Below are positions 7,831 to 16,789 of a stretch of 40,914 nucleotides of DNA, in pieces (the first letter of the stretch is position 1; every line of letters begins with the position of its first letter). The notes under the pieces are model-generated. The model did not search any database, was not told the DNA's origin, and worked only from the letters and a program-made list of their open reading frames with translations. Source of the DNA: Clostridia bacterium. Lineage in GTDB: Bacteria; Bacillota; Sulfobacillia; SLMV01. A program made the translations under genes and the position numbers. The DNA lies in NCBI GenBank assembly GCA_003554565.1, contig PWGR01000020.1, forward strand, positions 1 through 40,914. The letters are read 5' to 3'.

Positions 7831-9703
7831 TTTCGTCCTCCGACCGCAGAGGTGCTGCCGCCTCACAGGAGGCACCAATATTCGGGCAAACTCCACAATC
7901 GGTGCACTCGCCACGCCGGCAGTCCTCCGTCGTCAATCCGGCGTATGCCCGCTCCCGCTCGTCCCAAAGGAATTTCTCACTCAAACCGGGGTGCAGGTGG
8001 GTCCAGGGCAGGATCTCCTCCCGCAGCCGTTCCCTAGTCACAAAGCAATCCGGGTCGACACCGCAGGCCGAAAATGCCTCATACCACTTCTCCGGCTGAA
8101 AATGCTCTGTCCAGCCGTCGAAACGGCATCCCCCTCGCCAGGCCCTCTCAACAATATCGGCCAGAGTCCGGTCCCCCCGGGCGAGCGCTCCCTCCAAGAA
8201 ACTCATTTCCGGGTCATGCCAGTTGAACTTCAATCCCCGCCTGGGCAGTTCCCCGCGCAGGAGTTCTATCCTTCGCTGAAACTCATCTACTCCCAGCTGC
8301 GGCTCCCACTGAAACGGAGTGTGGGGTTTGGGGATGAAGCAGGCCACACTGAGGTGAGCCTGCAGTGCCCGTCCGCTGCCTGGATTCTCGCGGTAAACAT
8401 CATGGGCCAACCGCACCAGCCGTGCAATGCCCCGCACGTCATCATCCGTTTCTGTCGGCAGCCCAACCATAAAATACAGCTTCACCGTATCGCAGCCGGC
8501 GGAAAAGGCCGCGCGCAGCGCACGCACATAGTCATCCTCGGAAACCCGCTTGTTGATTACATCGCGCATACGCTGGGTACCGGCCTCTGGAGCCAGGGTA
8601 ATGCCGGTGTCCCTCACCTCCTTGACCGCCTCGGCGATCTCCACGGAAAAATCATCCACGCGAAGTGAGGGGAGTGAAATGCTGACCCTGGCGTCAGAAA
8701 ATTCCGTACCCAGGCGCTGCATAACCTCCTGTATGCCGCTGTGGTCTGTGCTGGACAGAGATGCCAGCGAAACTTCCGAATAGCCGGTGTTGGCGATGGT
8801 GTCGCGACAGAGATTCACCACCTGATCCGGCGTACGCTCCCGCACTGGCCGATACACCATGCCGGCCAGACAAAAGCGGCAGCCCTGCGTGCACCCCCGG
8901 AAGATCTCCACCGACGCCCGATCGTGCACGGTGGCCGTATACGGTACCACCGGCCGCGTCGGAAACGGGCACTCGTCCAGCCGGGAAACAGCCTTCACTA
9001 TCTCACTACGCTCCCCCTCCACCTGCTGCACCCCGGCCAGCTCTCCATCAGCATCATAGGCAGGCCGGAAAAACTCCGGAATGTACATGCCTCGATGGCG
9101 CCCGATGCGGCGCAGGAAACCGTCGCGACCCCCTGGACAGCCCTCCTCCCGCCAGCGGCGGTAGGTCTCAATTACCTGTGGAAGCAGATCCTCACCGTCC
9201 CCGAGGCAGACTAAATCAAAAAATGGAGCTAACGGCTCGGCATTGAAAGCACACGGGCCTCCGGCCAGGACAAAGGGATGCTGATCATCTCTGTCCTCTG
9301 ACCGAAGAGGAATGCGCGCAAGTGACAGCAGATTCAACACGTTAGTGTAGGTCATCTCATACTGAAGCGTAATCCCCAACAGGTCAAAATCGGTCACCGG
9401 CCGCCTGCTTTCAAGGGAAAAAAGCGGGATGTCCTCCTCGCGCAGAAGCGATTCCATATCTTCTGCCGGGGCAAATACCCGCTCGGAAAGGGAATCGGGG
9501 CGGTCGTTCACCAGGTGATACAGAACCTGCGTACCGAGATGAGACATACCCACATCGTACAGATCGGGATACGCAAGGGCGAACCGCACATCCACTTCGT
9601 CCCAGCACTTCTTCACTGCATGCAGCTCGTCCCCGATGTACCGCGAGGGGGTCTGCACCCGGGGGAGAAGCCTCTCAACTGCGTGAAAAAGGCTGGATTG
9701 CAC
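7823..9703 (-). CDS. B12-binding-like radical SAM protein, TIGR03960 family
   Basis: Radical SAM enzyme of unknown reaction. The N-terminal 200 residues resemble the cobalamin-binding region of the class (L-A-Y-P-D-L-Y-D-V-G-M-S-H-L-G), and the S-adenosylmethionine/4Fe-4S motif C271-T-Q-G-C275-R-F-C278 is intact. Downstream come E-A-G-T-Q-R-M-R and K-L-Y-F-M-V-G-L-P-T-E-T-D, typical of the fold. A second cysteine cluster near the C-terminus (C-R-R-G-E-C-T-D-C-G-V-C) could hold another iron-sulfur centre. The GTG start at 9701-9703 has GGAGGAGA upstream. 626 residues, usual for the family. Confidence 0.9.
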   Translation of the reverse strand: MQSSLFHAVERLLPRVQTPSRYIGDELHAVKKCWDEVDVRFALAYPDLYDVGMSHLGTQVLYHLVNDRPDSLSERVFAPAEDMESLLREEDIPLFSLESRRPVTDFDLLGITLQYEMTYTNVLNLLSLARIPLRSEDRDDQHPFVLAGGPCAFNAEPLAPFFDLVCLGDGEDLLPQVIETYRRWREEGCPGGRDGFLRRIGRHRGMYIPEFFRPAYDADGELAGVQQVEGERSEIVKAVSRLDECPFPTRPVVPYTATVHDRASVEIFRGCTQGCRFCLAGMVYRPVRERTPDQVVNLCRDTIANTGYSEVSLASLSSTDHSGIQEVMQRLGTEFSDARVSISLPSLRVDDFSVEIAEAVKEVRDTGITLAPEAGTQRMRDVINKRVSEDDYVRALRAAFSAGCDTVKLYFMVGLPTETDDDVRGIARLVRLAHDVYRENPGSGRALQAHLSVACFIPKPHTPFQWEPQLGVDEFQRRIELLRGELPRRGLKFNWHDPEMSFLEGALARGDRTLADIVERAWRGGCRFDGWTEHFQPEKWYEAFSACGVDPDCFVTRERLREEILPWTHLHPGLSEKFLWDERERAYAGLTTEDCRRGECTDCGVCPNIGASCEAAAPLRSEDENE

Positions 9704-9809
9704 AGATTCTCTCCTCCACTTCCCAAAAAGCTTGTCCTTTTACCCATTATATAGAATGGCCGTCGCTTCCCCAAGGTACCCGACGGAGGTATCCGGCAGA
9801 ATGACCCTA

Positions 9810-10703
9810 CTACTTGCGGTTCAGGAGGTGCTTCAAGGAGAGGTCCGCACGACCCGATGTTACCGCCCGACGCAGTTCTTCCTCCGTCAACGTCCCCAGA
9901 AGTCGCAGATCCTCGTCCAGAATCCAGATAATCGCAAAACCGTAGCGGCCCAGGCGGCGGCTCACCCGCGCCGCAGTCTCATCTTCATACGCGCTGACAT
10001 GTTCTACCGGGGGAGGGGAGCGGCGGTCACATCTTGATATCTGTCTCCGGAATAAATTGCCCAGTGCCGCGGTCGGGGCTTCACTCCTCTCCTGCAGAGC
10101 AGCGACCACAAGAATGATACCTGCACCTCCAACTACCCACAAATACATTGACTGGGTCATAGCCAGGTATACCGTCGCAACGATCAGAGCAGCGCCGCAG
10201 CCCACTCCCCACTGCGCCATTATCCTGGTCGCCTCAACCACGCCAGCGGTCTCCGCCAGGTAACCTCGCAGTATCCTCCCGCCGTCCAGCGGCAGTGCCG
10301 GGATGAGATTCAAAAGCGCCAACGCCAGATTGACAGACAGAAAGAATTCCCACCAGTATCCACCGCCCATACCCAGGGAGCCAAAGAGCAGACCCAAGGC
10401 CAACAGGATGAAGTTGTTCAGTGGTCCCGCCGCTGCAATCGGTGCCTCGGCATCCGGGCGTCCGGACATACCGCCGATTTCCATTCGGGCACCAAACGGC
10501 AGTACATCAATGCTCGCCACGCCCATTCCGTAACCCCGGAGCACAATGTAGTGGGCCATCTCGTGCGTAACCAGTGCCCCCAGTACCAGTATCATTTCCC
10601 GCAATCTTCCCGTGAATACTACCCACCCGAGCACCAGGATGCAAAAAAGGTGAACGGTGACCCGCGTCCCGCGGCAGTAAAAGCGGATCCTGGTCCAGGC
10701 CAA
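9810..10703 (-). CDS. spoIVFB: M50 site-2 metalloprotease, SpoIVFB-like
   Basis: Intramembrane zinc protease; in sporulating bacteria SpoIVFB cleaves pro-sigmaK in the mother cell. The zinc motif H47-E-M-A-H51 lies in a membrane segment, and the third ligand region P-A-L-P-L-D140-G-G-R is present. A-A-G-P-L-N-N-F matches the conserved cavity loop. Several further membrane segments and a partial CBS-like C-terminus follow. TTG 10701-10703, four bases after the stop of the M23 gene and with a GAGGGGGA upstream, gives 297 residues. The pairing with an M23 gene supports the SpoIVF assignment, but pro-sigmaK is not in the window, so the substrate is inferred. Confidence 0.82.
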   Translation of the reverse strand: MAWTRIRFYCRGTRVTVHLFCILVLGWVVFTGRLREMILVLGALVTHEMAHYIVLRGYGMGVASIDVLPFGARMEIGGMSGRPDAEAPIAAAGPLNNFILLALGLLFGSLGMGGGYWWEFFLSVNLALALLNLIPALPLDGGRILRGYLAETAGVVEATRIMAQWGVGCGAALIVATVYLAMTQSMYLWVVGGAGIILVVAALQERSEAPTAALGNLFRRQISRCDRRSPPPVEHVSAYEDETAARVSRRLGRYGFAIIWILDEDLRLLGTLTEEELRRAVTSGRADLSLKHLLNRK

Positions 10704-10707
10704 CGAA

Positions 10708-11448
10708 TCATTCTTCCCCCTCTCCCAACAGCGGCAGAGGATCGACCGCCCTATCGTCTGTCCTGATCTCAAAATGCAGGTGCGGCCCGCTTGTGCGCCC
10801 GGAATCACCGGAAGTCCCAATTGTGTCGCCGGAGCTGACCTCCTGGCCCTCGTCGGCCGTCACCCTGTTAAGGTGTGCATATAGAGTGCGGAAATCCCCT
10901 GAGTGCTCAATCTCCACGGCCAATCCGTACTCCTCGTCAACCCAGATACGCGCGACCCGTCCGGCCGCCGCCGCCTTAACAGGCGTACCCACCGGTGCCG
11001 CCAGGTCTACTCCAGAGTGAAATCTGCTTTCGCCTGTTTGCGGGTCATCTCTCCAGCCAAAGGGCGAGATCAGATCACCATCCAGGGGACTTCTGAATGC
11101 CGGCCCAGCCCCCTCACCTGCTTCCGTCCCCCCGACGGAAAGAGATGGAGCGGAATCGCGCATAATCGGCAGTCCCACCACCGCCGCCCTGGTGCGCTCC
11201 CAGGCAGACGCCCACTCCATATCTTCCGTGAGGGCGCGCAGAACCACGTCGCCCGCCGCGTCCACTGCGGGTACTGGTGTGATACTGAGAACTCCCACCA
11301 ATACAAGCAGAATGATCGCCGCTGCCATCTGGCGCACCAAGCGATGTCCGGCAACCGACTTCCAGTTGAGCAAGCTGCTCCGATCCGCAAGACGACCGAG
11401 CGTGCCCGGGCGCCGGGGTGCGGTCGGCCTGCGAGGAGATGGTTTCAT
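10708..11448 (-). CDS. spoIVFA: M23 family membrane protein, SpoIVFA-like
   Basis: A single membrane segment (about residues 39-58) separates a basic cytoplasmic N-terminus from an extracytoplasmic linker and a LytM/M23 domain (about 118-240). Metal-binding positions are present: H144-S-G-V-D148 and H223-L-H225. In Bacillus SpoIVFA the equivalent domain is a regulator holding SpoIVFB inactive until cleaved; intact ligands here mean it could still be an active peptidoglycan endopeptidase. ATG 11446-11448 is chosen because the longer frame upstream looks non-coding; its SD is weak. Directly upstream of the M50 gene with a 4-base gap. Confidence 0.78.
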   Translation of the reverse strand: MKPSPRRPTAPRRPGTLGRLADRSSLLNWKSVAGHRLVRQMAAAIILLVLVGVLSITPVPAVDAAGDVVLRALTEDMEWASAWERTRAAVVGLPIMRDSAPSLSVGGTEAGEGAGPAFRSPLDGDLISPFGWRDDPQTGESRFHSGVDLAAPVGTPVKAAAAGRVARIWVDEEYGLAVEIEHSGDFRTLYAHLNRVTADEGQEVSSGDTIGTSGDSGRTSGPHLHFEIRTDDRAVDPLPLLGEGEE

Positions 11449-11542
11449 GAGGCGACCCCATCCCTTCCTAGAGAATCGCCATTGCACACCATCTATACGG
11501 CACGACCCGCTCTCATATGCGCACAAACGATGAATCGAAGCG

Positions 11543-12685
11543 TCAGAAGAGGATCTTATGGCGTCGCATTCCCACATTCAGCACGAGGCCAACGCTGACC
11601 AGATCAGCCATCAGGGCACTCCCACCGTAGCTGACGAATGGCAGCGGAAGCCCCGTGATGGGCATGACTCCCATGGTCATGCCAACATTAACCACAACGC
11701 GGAAAAAGAGTATTGCGACGACACCGCCAACCAGTACGGCCCCGTATTGATCGGCCGCCCCGACTATAATGGATAGCATGCGGAGAAAAACCACGATGAA
11801 TGACAGAAGCAGTATACTGACGCCGACCATTCCCAGCTGCTCGCCAAGGACCGAGAATATGAAATCAGTATGCTGTTCGGGCAAAAAGTGCATCTGCGCT
11901 CCCCCGCCCCTGAACAGACCGTTCCCCGCAACCCTTCCAGAGCCTATGGCGATCACCGACTGCTGCAGATGGTACCCGGCACCGGTGGGATCAGCGGTGG
12001 GGTCCACAAACGCAATCAACCTGTTTACCATGTAAGGTTGCAGCAGCGGAATATCCACTCCGTAGCGAACGTGCGAAAGAAGAAGCACAACCACGGCCGC
12101 AAGACCGGTCCAGGCAGCAGCCAGAAGGCGCCAGGGACTGAAACCGGCTATATACAGCTGTCCCAGGAGCACCGCTGCAAACACCAGCGCTGTACCCAGG
12201 TCGGGCTGCACCACCACGAGCCCCGCCGGCACCCCGACGTGCACTGCAGACCAGAAGAGATCCATCCAGGTATAGTCCCTCTTGCTGTCCGAACCCACCG
12301 CACATACCTGGTTGGCCAGCGTAATAAGCACCAGAACGCGAGCTACCTCGGCGGGTTGAAAGCTCAAAGGGCCCACCGGGAGCCACCTGGTAGCGCCACC
12401 CGCCTCCACTCCAACCATCAGCACCGCCACCAGCATCCCCAGGGAAGCCGCGTACAGGAGGCGCGAAAAAGTACGGATATGGCGGTAATCCACGAGCATG
12501 GTCGCCACCATCAGCCCGAGTCCCGCCAGCCCGTAAGCCCCCTGCCGCCGGACAAAGGGGGAATCCAGAATGGTCCGCCAGCTGTCCGCCGTGGATCCGG
12601 CAATCATCAGCATGCCGAGGATCATGATTACCATCACTGCAACGATCAAAATCCAGTCAATGCGGCGCAGAAGGCGTCTCCACAC
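11543..12685 (-). CDS. rodA: Rod shape-determining SEDS glycosyltransferase RodA
   Basis: Polytopic SEDS family peptidoglycan polymerase of lateral wall growth, working with a class B PBP (mrdA is 2 kb upstream). About ten hydrophobic segments are visible. Signature stretches include W-L-P-V-G-P-L-S-F-Q-P-A-E, F-V-D-P-T-A-D-P-T-G-A-G-Y-H, and near the end M-G-V-M-P-I-T-G-L-P-L-P-F-V-S-Y-G-G-S. Q-Q-S-V-I-A-I-G-S-G places it with FtsW/RodA/SpoVE. Gene position among mreBCD, mrdA and minCDE favours RodA over FtsW. Start is GTG 12683-12685; 380 residues. Confidence 0.92.
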   Translation of the reverse strand: MWRRLLRRIDWILIVAVMVIMILGMLMIAGSTADSWRTILDSPFVRRQGAYGLAGLGLMVATMLVDYRHIRTFSRLLYAASLGMLVAVLMVGVEAGGATRWLPVGPLSFQPAEVARVLVLITLANQVCAVGSDSKRDYTWMDLFWSAVHVGVPAGLVVVQPDLGTALVFAAVLLGQLYIAGFSPWRLLAAAWTGLAAVVVLLLSHVRYGVDIPLLQPYMVNRLIAFVDPTADPTGAGYHLQQSVIAIGSGRVAGNGLFRGGGAQMHFLPEQHTDFIFSVLGEQLGMVGVSILLLSFIVVFLRMLSIIVGAADQYGAVLVGGVVAILFFRVVVNVGMTMGVMPITGLPLPFVSYGGSALMADLVSVGLVLNVGMRRHKILF

Positions 12686-12710
12686 CCTGACAGAGTCCCC
12701 TTTCTTATTC

Positions 12711-12977
12711 TCAGCGGCGGTCTCTGCGCATTCCGATCACCGGAATGCTGGCTACCAGGGACCGGGTATCCCCGTCACTGTCATCGAACTCGACAGTGAT
12801 ACCCGACTCCTCGATCTCAATATAGTTTGATATGACGTCTATCAAATCATCTTTCAGGGGCTCGAGTATACCCGGAGGTATCCTCATCCTGTCGTGGCTG
12901 AGGACGAGCTGCAGCCTCTCTTTGGCAACCTGCTTGCTGGATTTCCTCCTGCCGAACAACGCATCCAAAAAACCCAT
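12711..12977 (-). CDS. minE: Cell division topological specificity factor MinE
   Basis: 88 residues from ATG 12975-12977, preceded by AGGAGG. The N-terminus M-G-F-L-D-A-L-F-G matches the amphipathic membrane-targeting segment. The anti-MinCD region follows, then the dimerisation half with I-L-E-P-L-K-D-D-L-I-D-V-I and the basic end. It activates the MinD ATPase and sets the pole-to-pole pattern of MinCD. It lies 13 bases after minD. Confidence 0.95.
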   Translation of the reverse strand: MGFLDALFGRRKSSKQVAKERLQLVLSHDRMRIPPGILEPLKDDLIDVISNYIEIEESGITVEFDDSDGDTRSLVASIPVIGMRRDRR

Positions 12978-12990
12978 AATGGAGCCTCCT

Positions 12991-13824
12991 TCATCGCCCA
13001 CGAAGACCGAAGAACTGTCCCAGTCGCCGGATAAATGATCTGTCCCCATCCATCTCCAGGAAGGGCACTTCCTCGCCCGTAATCCTGCGAGCCGCATTCA
13101 TGAATGCCTGCCCGGCCAGAGAGCTCGAGTTGTTCACCACCGGCTCGCCCCGGTTCGTGCTCACGACTATTCTATCATCTTCCGGTATCACAGCCAGCAG
13201 ACTCACTGCGAGGATATCAATGGTATCTTCAATGTCCATCATATCTCCGGTCCTTACCATATTCGGGCGCAGCCTGTTGATCAGAAGCTGCGGTCGTGCC
13301 AGGCTCTCCGCCTCCAGCAGGCCTATGATGCGGTCGGCATCCCGCACGGCAGAGACCTCGGGTGTGGTGATGATGAATGCCCGATCCGCTCCCGATACCG
13401 CATTCTTGAAGCCCTGTTCTATACCCGCCGGAGAATCCACGATAATGTAGTCGAGATACTCTGCTCCCCCTGCCTCGGTCGACAGATTGACTTCTTTCAA
13501 CTGATCACATATGTTCCGCATCTGCTCCGGGCTGACCGCACTCTTGTCCTTGGTCTGGGCCGCCGGGAGCAGGTAAAGCCGTTCGTAACGCTTGTCCTTG
13601 ATCAGCGCCTGCTTCAAACGACAGAATCCGTCGACCACATCGACAAGGTCGTAGACGATCCGGTTTTCGAGACCCAACACTACATCCAGATTGCGGAGCC
13701 CGATATCGGCATCGACTAGCGCCACCCGGTACCCCAAGTTCGCCAATGCCGCACCAATATTGGCCGTGGCCGTGGTCTTGCCGACGCCTCCCTTACCTGA
13801 TGTTATGACCAGTGTCTCTCCCAA
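12991..13824 (-). CDS. minD: Septum site-determining ATPase MinD
   Basis: ParA/MinD-type membrane ATPase that recruits MinC to the poles. The deviant Walker A is S-G-K-G-G-V-G-K-T-T; switch I is V-D-A-D-I-G-L-R-N-L-D; I-I-V-D-S-P-A-G is switch II. The C-terminus ends in an amphipathic helix rich in Arg, Phe and Leu (R-R-L-G-Q-F-F-G-L-R), fitting the membrane-targeting sequence. A TTG at 13822-13824, six bases after AGGT, gives the usual start M-G-E-T-L-V-I-T-S. A GTG at 13861-13863 would add 13 residues but has no SD. Confidence 0.95.
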   Translation of the reverse strand: MGETLVITSGKGGVGKTTATANIGAALANLGYRVALVDADIGLRNLDVVLGLENRIVYDLVDVVDGFCRLKQALIKDKRYERLYLLPAAQTKDKSAVSPEQMRNICDQLKEVNLSTEAGGAEYLDYIIVDSPAGIEQGFKNAVSGADRAFIITTPEVSAVRDADRIIGLLEAESLARPQLLINRLRPNMVRTGDMMDIEDTIDILAVSLLAVIPEDDRIVVSTNRGEPVVNNSSSLAGQAFMNAARRITGEEVPFLEMDGDRSFIRRLGQFFGLRGR

Positions 13825-13872
13825 TGGTTTACCTGGTGTGATGTATGCGTCATCCGCGCGCACCCAATTACA

Positions 13873-13888
13873 CAGCGCTTAAGCGCTG
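13873..13888. repeat. 16-bp perfect palindrome between minC and minD
   Basis: CAGCGCTTAAGCGCTG reads the same on both strands. It lies about 50 bases upstream of the chosen minD start, in the short minC-minD gap. It is shaped like a dimeric operator or restriction-type site; no promoter was recognised beside it, so a regulatory role is only a possibility. Confidence 0.5.
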
Positions 13889-13965
13889 CCGGCCCGTCAC
13901 CAGGTTTATCACTCTCCTCCAGCCTCGGATTTGGCTTGCGCCTTCGGGCTTCACGGGCCTGATCT

Positions 13966-14613
13966 CTACCATCCAACCAGTCTCTTCGGCAGATCTTCCA
14001 ATCCAGGATGATACTCCTGCACCACTATGATGCGGTCCTGCAGTCGGGCGATTTCCGGCACTGCCGGCTCGTCCTTTCGCTTGTTGCCCGGGCCTGGCGC
14101 CCGGCTGATCACATCCGCGATCCGCAGCTGGATCGGCTGCAGTCGGAACGCCGCCACTATCGCCTCTTCGTCACCACCGGCCCCGGCATGCACGACACCC
14201 CGCAAACGGCCGAGGAGCAGCACATCACCCGAGGCAACCACCTCTGAACCGGGATTCAAATCACCCAGGACGACCACATTTCCATCGTGCCTTATGTGCT
14301 GCCCCGAGTGCAATGTGCCGCGCACAAGCCTGGCCCGGTCGGGGCGCCTCCTCTCGCGCGCCTGTTCATGCACCACCTGAGTCAGGGTAAACCCACCCTC
14401 GCTGCGCAGCTTGCGCTCCAGAAGTACCAGCTGCTCGGTAGTGAGCACCCGACCACCCACATCCACCACTGCTTCTGACCCGCGGAAAAATCCGTGAGCG
14501 GAGTTCAGTTTACCCTCAAGCTCTGTCAGCAGGGCCTGAAAAGACGGCTCCTCCGACAGGTTAATGTACAGTCCACTCCGACTCCCCTTGAATGTCACCA
14601 TCTCACTATCCAC
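13966..14613 (-). CDS. minC: Septum site-determining protein MinC
   Basis: FtsZ polymerisation inhibitor. The N-terminal domain begins V-T-F-K-G-S-R-S-G-L-Y-I-N-L; the C-terminal beta-helix domain shows R-L-V-R-G-T-L-H-S-G-Q, V-V-V-L-G-D-L-N-P-G-S-E-V and L-L-L-G-R-L-R-G-V-V-H-A-G, the MinD-binding repeats. GTG 14611-14613 has GGGGGAGGG seven bases upstream and gives 215 residues; longer starts are possible but poorly supported. First of minC-minD-minE. Confidence 0.9.
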   Translation of the reverse strand: MDSEMVTFKGSRSGLYINLSEEPSFQALLTELEGKLNSAHGFFRGSEAVVDVGGRVLTTEQLVLLERKLRSEGGFTLTQVVHEQARERRRPDRARLVRGTLHSGQHIRHDGNVVVLGDLNPGSEVVASGDVLLLGRLRGVVHAGAGGDEEAIVAAFRLQPIQLRIADVISRAPGPGNKRKDEPAVPEIARLQDRIIVVQEYHPGLEDLPKRLVGW

Positions 14614-14751
14614 GTCGGAACCCTCCCCCTGGATTCTGCAGTAGTACTTCGGCAACACGTGGAGATTTCCTGCTGACATCGTGCTGAGGGATCGGAATAT
14701 AGATAAGCACCATATTACTCTGTTATTCCCGACTATGCTTCGTATTTCGCC

Positions 14752-16758
14752 CTATTCTCCAGCTGTTATGTCGTCATCTGTCGAAGGCAGGGGAGCGGCC
14801 CCGATCTCAAAATAGGAATCCATGATTGCCCGCACCACCGGTGCAGCCGCCATAGATCCCCCACCGCCGTGATAGATAATGGAGGCCACGGCGATCTCGG
14901 GATCATCTGCCGGCGCGTAGGCAACAAACCAACCGTGATTATCGCGTCTCTCTCCGATTCCACCCACCTCCGCCGTGCCGGTCTTACCGGCCACAGAAAC
15001 CTCGTCACCCGTTCGCGGAGAGATCTGTGGATAATCGATGAAGCGAGTGTAGCCAGTACCTCTGGGCTCCATCGCTCCCTCCATACCTTCCTGCACGTAA
15101 CGGATGTTTTCGTCTGAAGCCGACAGTATGTGAGTCACCTCCGGTTCCATCTCCCACACAACGTCGCCTTCAGTGTTCACCACACGCTGGACCAGAAAGG
15201 GTTTCACTCGCTCACCGCCACTGGCCAAGGTTGAAGTGTACAATGCCATCTGCAGGGGTGTATATGCGTGGTATCCTTGCCCGATTCCGGCCATAAGGGT
15301 CTCTCCCGGGTACCACATCTCACCCAGGGTCTCCCGCTTCCAGGTGCTGTCAGGCCTCACCCCGCCGCTCTCAGTCCCGGCGGGAAGCCCTTCAATGCCG
15401 GAGGGCTGCCCGAAGCCGAACTCCCTGGCCATGTTCGACAGGTTGTCAATTCCCACACTCAGGGCGGCCCGGTAGAAATACACATTGCAGCTTTCGGCGA
15501 TCGCCCGATGAAGCTCTACCGAACCGTGCGTTGTCCAGCACCTATACTCCTGCCCGAATGCCTCCAGTGCGCCCGCACATCGCTTACTCTCCGTCGGGCT
15601 GAGCCCGCCGTATTCCAGGACGGCCATGGCCGTGACCATTTTGAAAGTCGACCCCGGAGGCGATATCTGCGCGACGCAGCGGTTAAGCAGCGGCTGCCCA
15701 GCCGCAGGATCAGTCAGCATGCTCCAGGCTTTCTCCCATTCGCGTGCACCCTCAGTCCCCGACAGGTGAAGCGGCGCCACGGCAAAATCATTGGGGTCGT
15801 AGTCGGGATACGAAGCCATAGCCAGAACGGCGCCGCTTTGAACATCGAGGGCCACAGCAGCTCCGGCAGTAGCTTCCTCATAGCGACGCGAGGGATCAGA
15901 GGAGTCCGCCGGATAAAAACTCCCCTCATCCCAGAGCCCCACATACCTGCCGGTCTCCGGATCGTAGGGAAGCGGGTTGTGCCCCTCCTGGAGCCGGTCA
16001 GTCACAGTCTGCAGGGCATCTTCGGCGACTCTCTGCAGGCCGCTGTCAATAGTCAGTTGGACATTGTCTCCCGGTTTGGGCTCACGCCCCGTAACTGAAT
16101 CTATCAGCCGCATGTGTGCGTCCACTTCCGCCCGGACTTCACCATCCCATCCCTGCAGATTGAACTCCTTCGTCCGTTCGATCCCCGCCTTGCCGACCAC
16201 ATCCCGGTTCTCATAAACTCTATCGGACATATCCCCGAAAGTATCCAGCTCTCTTTCATCTATCTGCAGAACGTAGCCCAGGACATGTGCGGCGAGGGAA
16301 CCTTCCGGGTAGTGCCGTACAGGCTGCGCCTCTACCCGTACACCCGGCAGCTGATACAGGTTCTCCATAAGGCGTGTGTACTCCTCAGCGGTCAGATCTA
16401 TCTTCAGATCCACGGGGGCGTAAGGGCGGTCGGCCGCCTGCTTCTCGATAGCCTCCAGGATGGTCTGTGCGGGAGTCTCAATGAGCTCAGAAAGAAGTTG
16501 CAGCTGCTCATCACTGAGCGGCTCACTGGATGGCAGGTACTGGGCCACGAAGGCCGGTCGATTAGTCGCCAGTGTCTCCCCGTCTCCCGAGTATATTCTG
16601 CCCCGGGGGGCAGGTACACCGAGCACCCGCAGACGCTGCTGCTCGGAAGCCGCGAGAAATGCCTCTCCTTCCACCAGCTGCAGCTGGGCAGCACGAACCC
16701 ACAACAGGGCCAGGACCAGAAGAATCAGGATGCCCAGCAGACGAACTCGCCCGCGCAT
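14752..16758 (-). CDS. mrdA: Penicillin-binding protein 2 (class B transpeptidase)
   Basis: Elongasome transpeptidase that crosslinks peptidoglycan with RodA. An N-terminal membrane anchor (about residues 7-25) is followed by a PBP dimer domain (R-G-R-I-Y-S-G-D-G-E) and the transpeptidase domain. Active-site motifs are all present: S-T-F-K in S-P-P-G-S-T-F-K, S-C-N in A-E-S-C-N-V, and K-T-G-T-A-E. Here SxN is S-C-N. Length 668 residues, as usual for PBP2. ATG 16756-16758 has AAGGGGG upstream. Downstream of mreD with a 31-base gap. Confidence 0.95.
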   Translation of the reverse strand: MRGRVRLLGILILLVLALLWVRAAQLQLVEGEAFLAASEQQRLRVLGVPAPRGRIYSGDGETLATNRPAFVAQYLPSSEPLSDEQLQLLSELIETPAQTILEAIEKQAADRPYAPVDLKIDLTAEEYTRLMENLYQLPGVRVEAQPVRHYPEGSLAAHVLGYVLQIDERELDTFGDMSDRVYENRDVVGKAGIERTKEFNLQGWDGEVRAEVDAHMRLIDSVTGREPKPGDNVQLTIDSGLQRVAEDALQTVTDRLQEGHNPLPYDPETGRYVGLWDEGSFYPADSSDPSRRYEEATAGAAVALDVQSGAVLAMASYPDYDPNDFAVAPLHLSGTEGAREWEKAWSMLTDPAAGQPLLNRCVAQISPPGSTFKMVTAMAVLEYGGLSPTESKRCAGALEAFGQEYRCWTTHGSVELHRAIAESCNVYFYRAALSVGIDNLSNMAREFGFGQPSGIEGLPAGTESGGVRPDSTWKRETLGEMWYPGETLMAGIGQGYHAYTPLQMALYTSTLASGGERVKPFLVQRVVNTEGDVVWEMEPEVTHILSASDENIRYVQEGMEGAMEPRGTGYTRFIDYPQISPRTGDEVSVAGKTGTAEVGGIGERRDNHGWFVAYAPADDPEIAVASIIYHGGGGSMAAAPVVRAIMDSYFEIGAAPLPSTDDDITAGE

Positions 16759-16789
16759 TCTCTACCCCCTTTTTCCCACGGACCCCGCA

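Noticed and set aside
11870..12799. Plus-strand frame opposite rodA and part of minE
   Set aside because: It crosses two real genes and is very His/Gln/Pro-rich, as expected of a shadow frame.
15268..16098. Plus-strand frame opposite the PBP2 gene
   Set aside because: All PBP2 active-site motifs are on the other strand; the frame has no family features.
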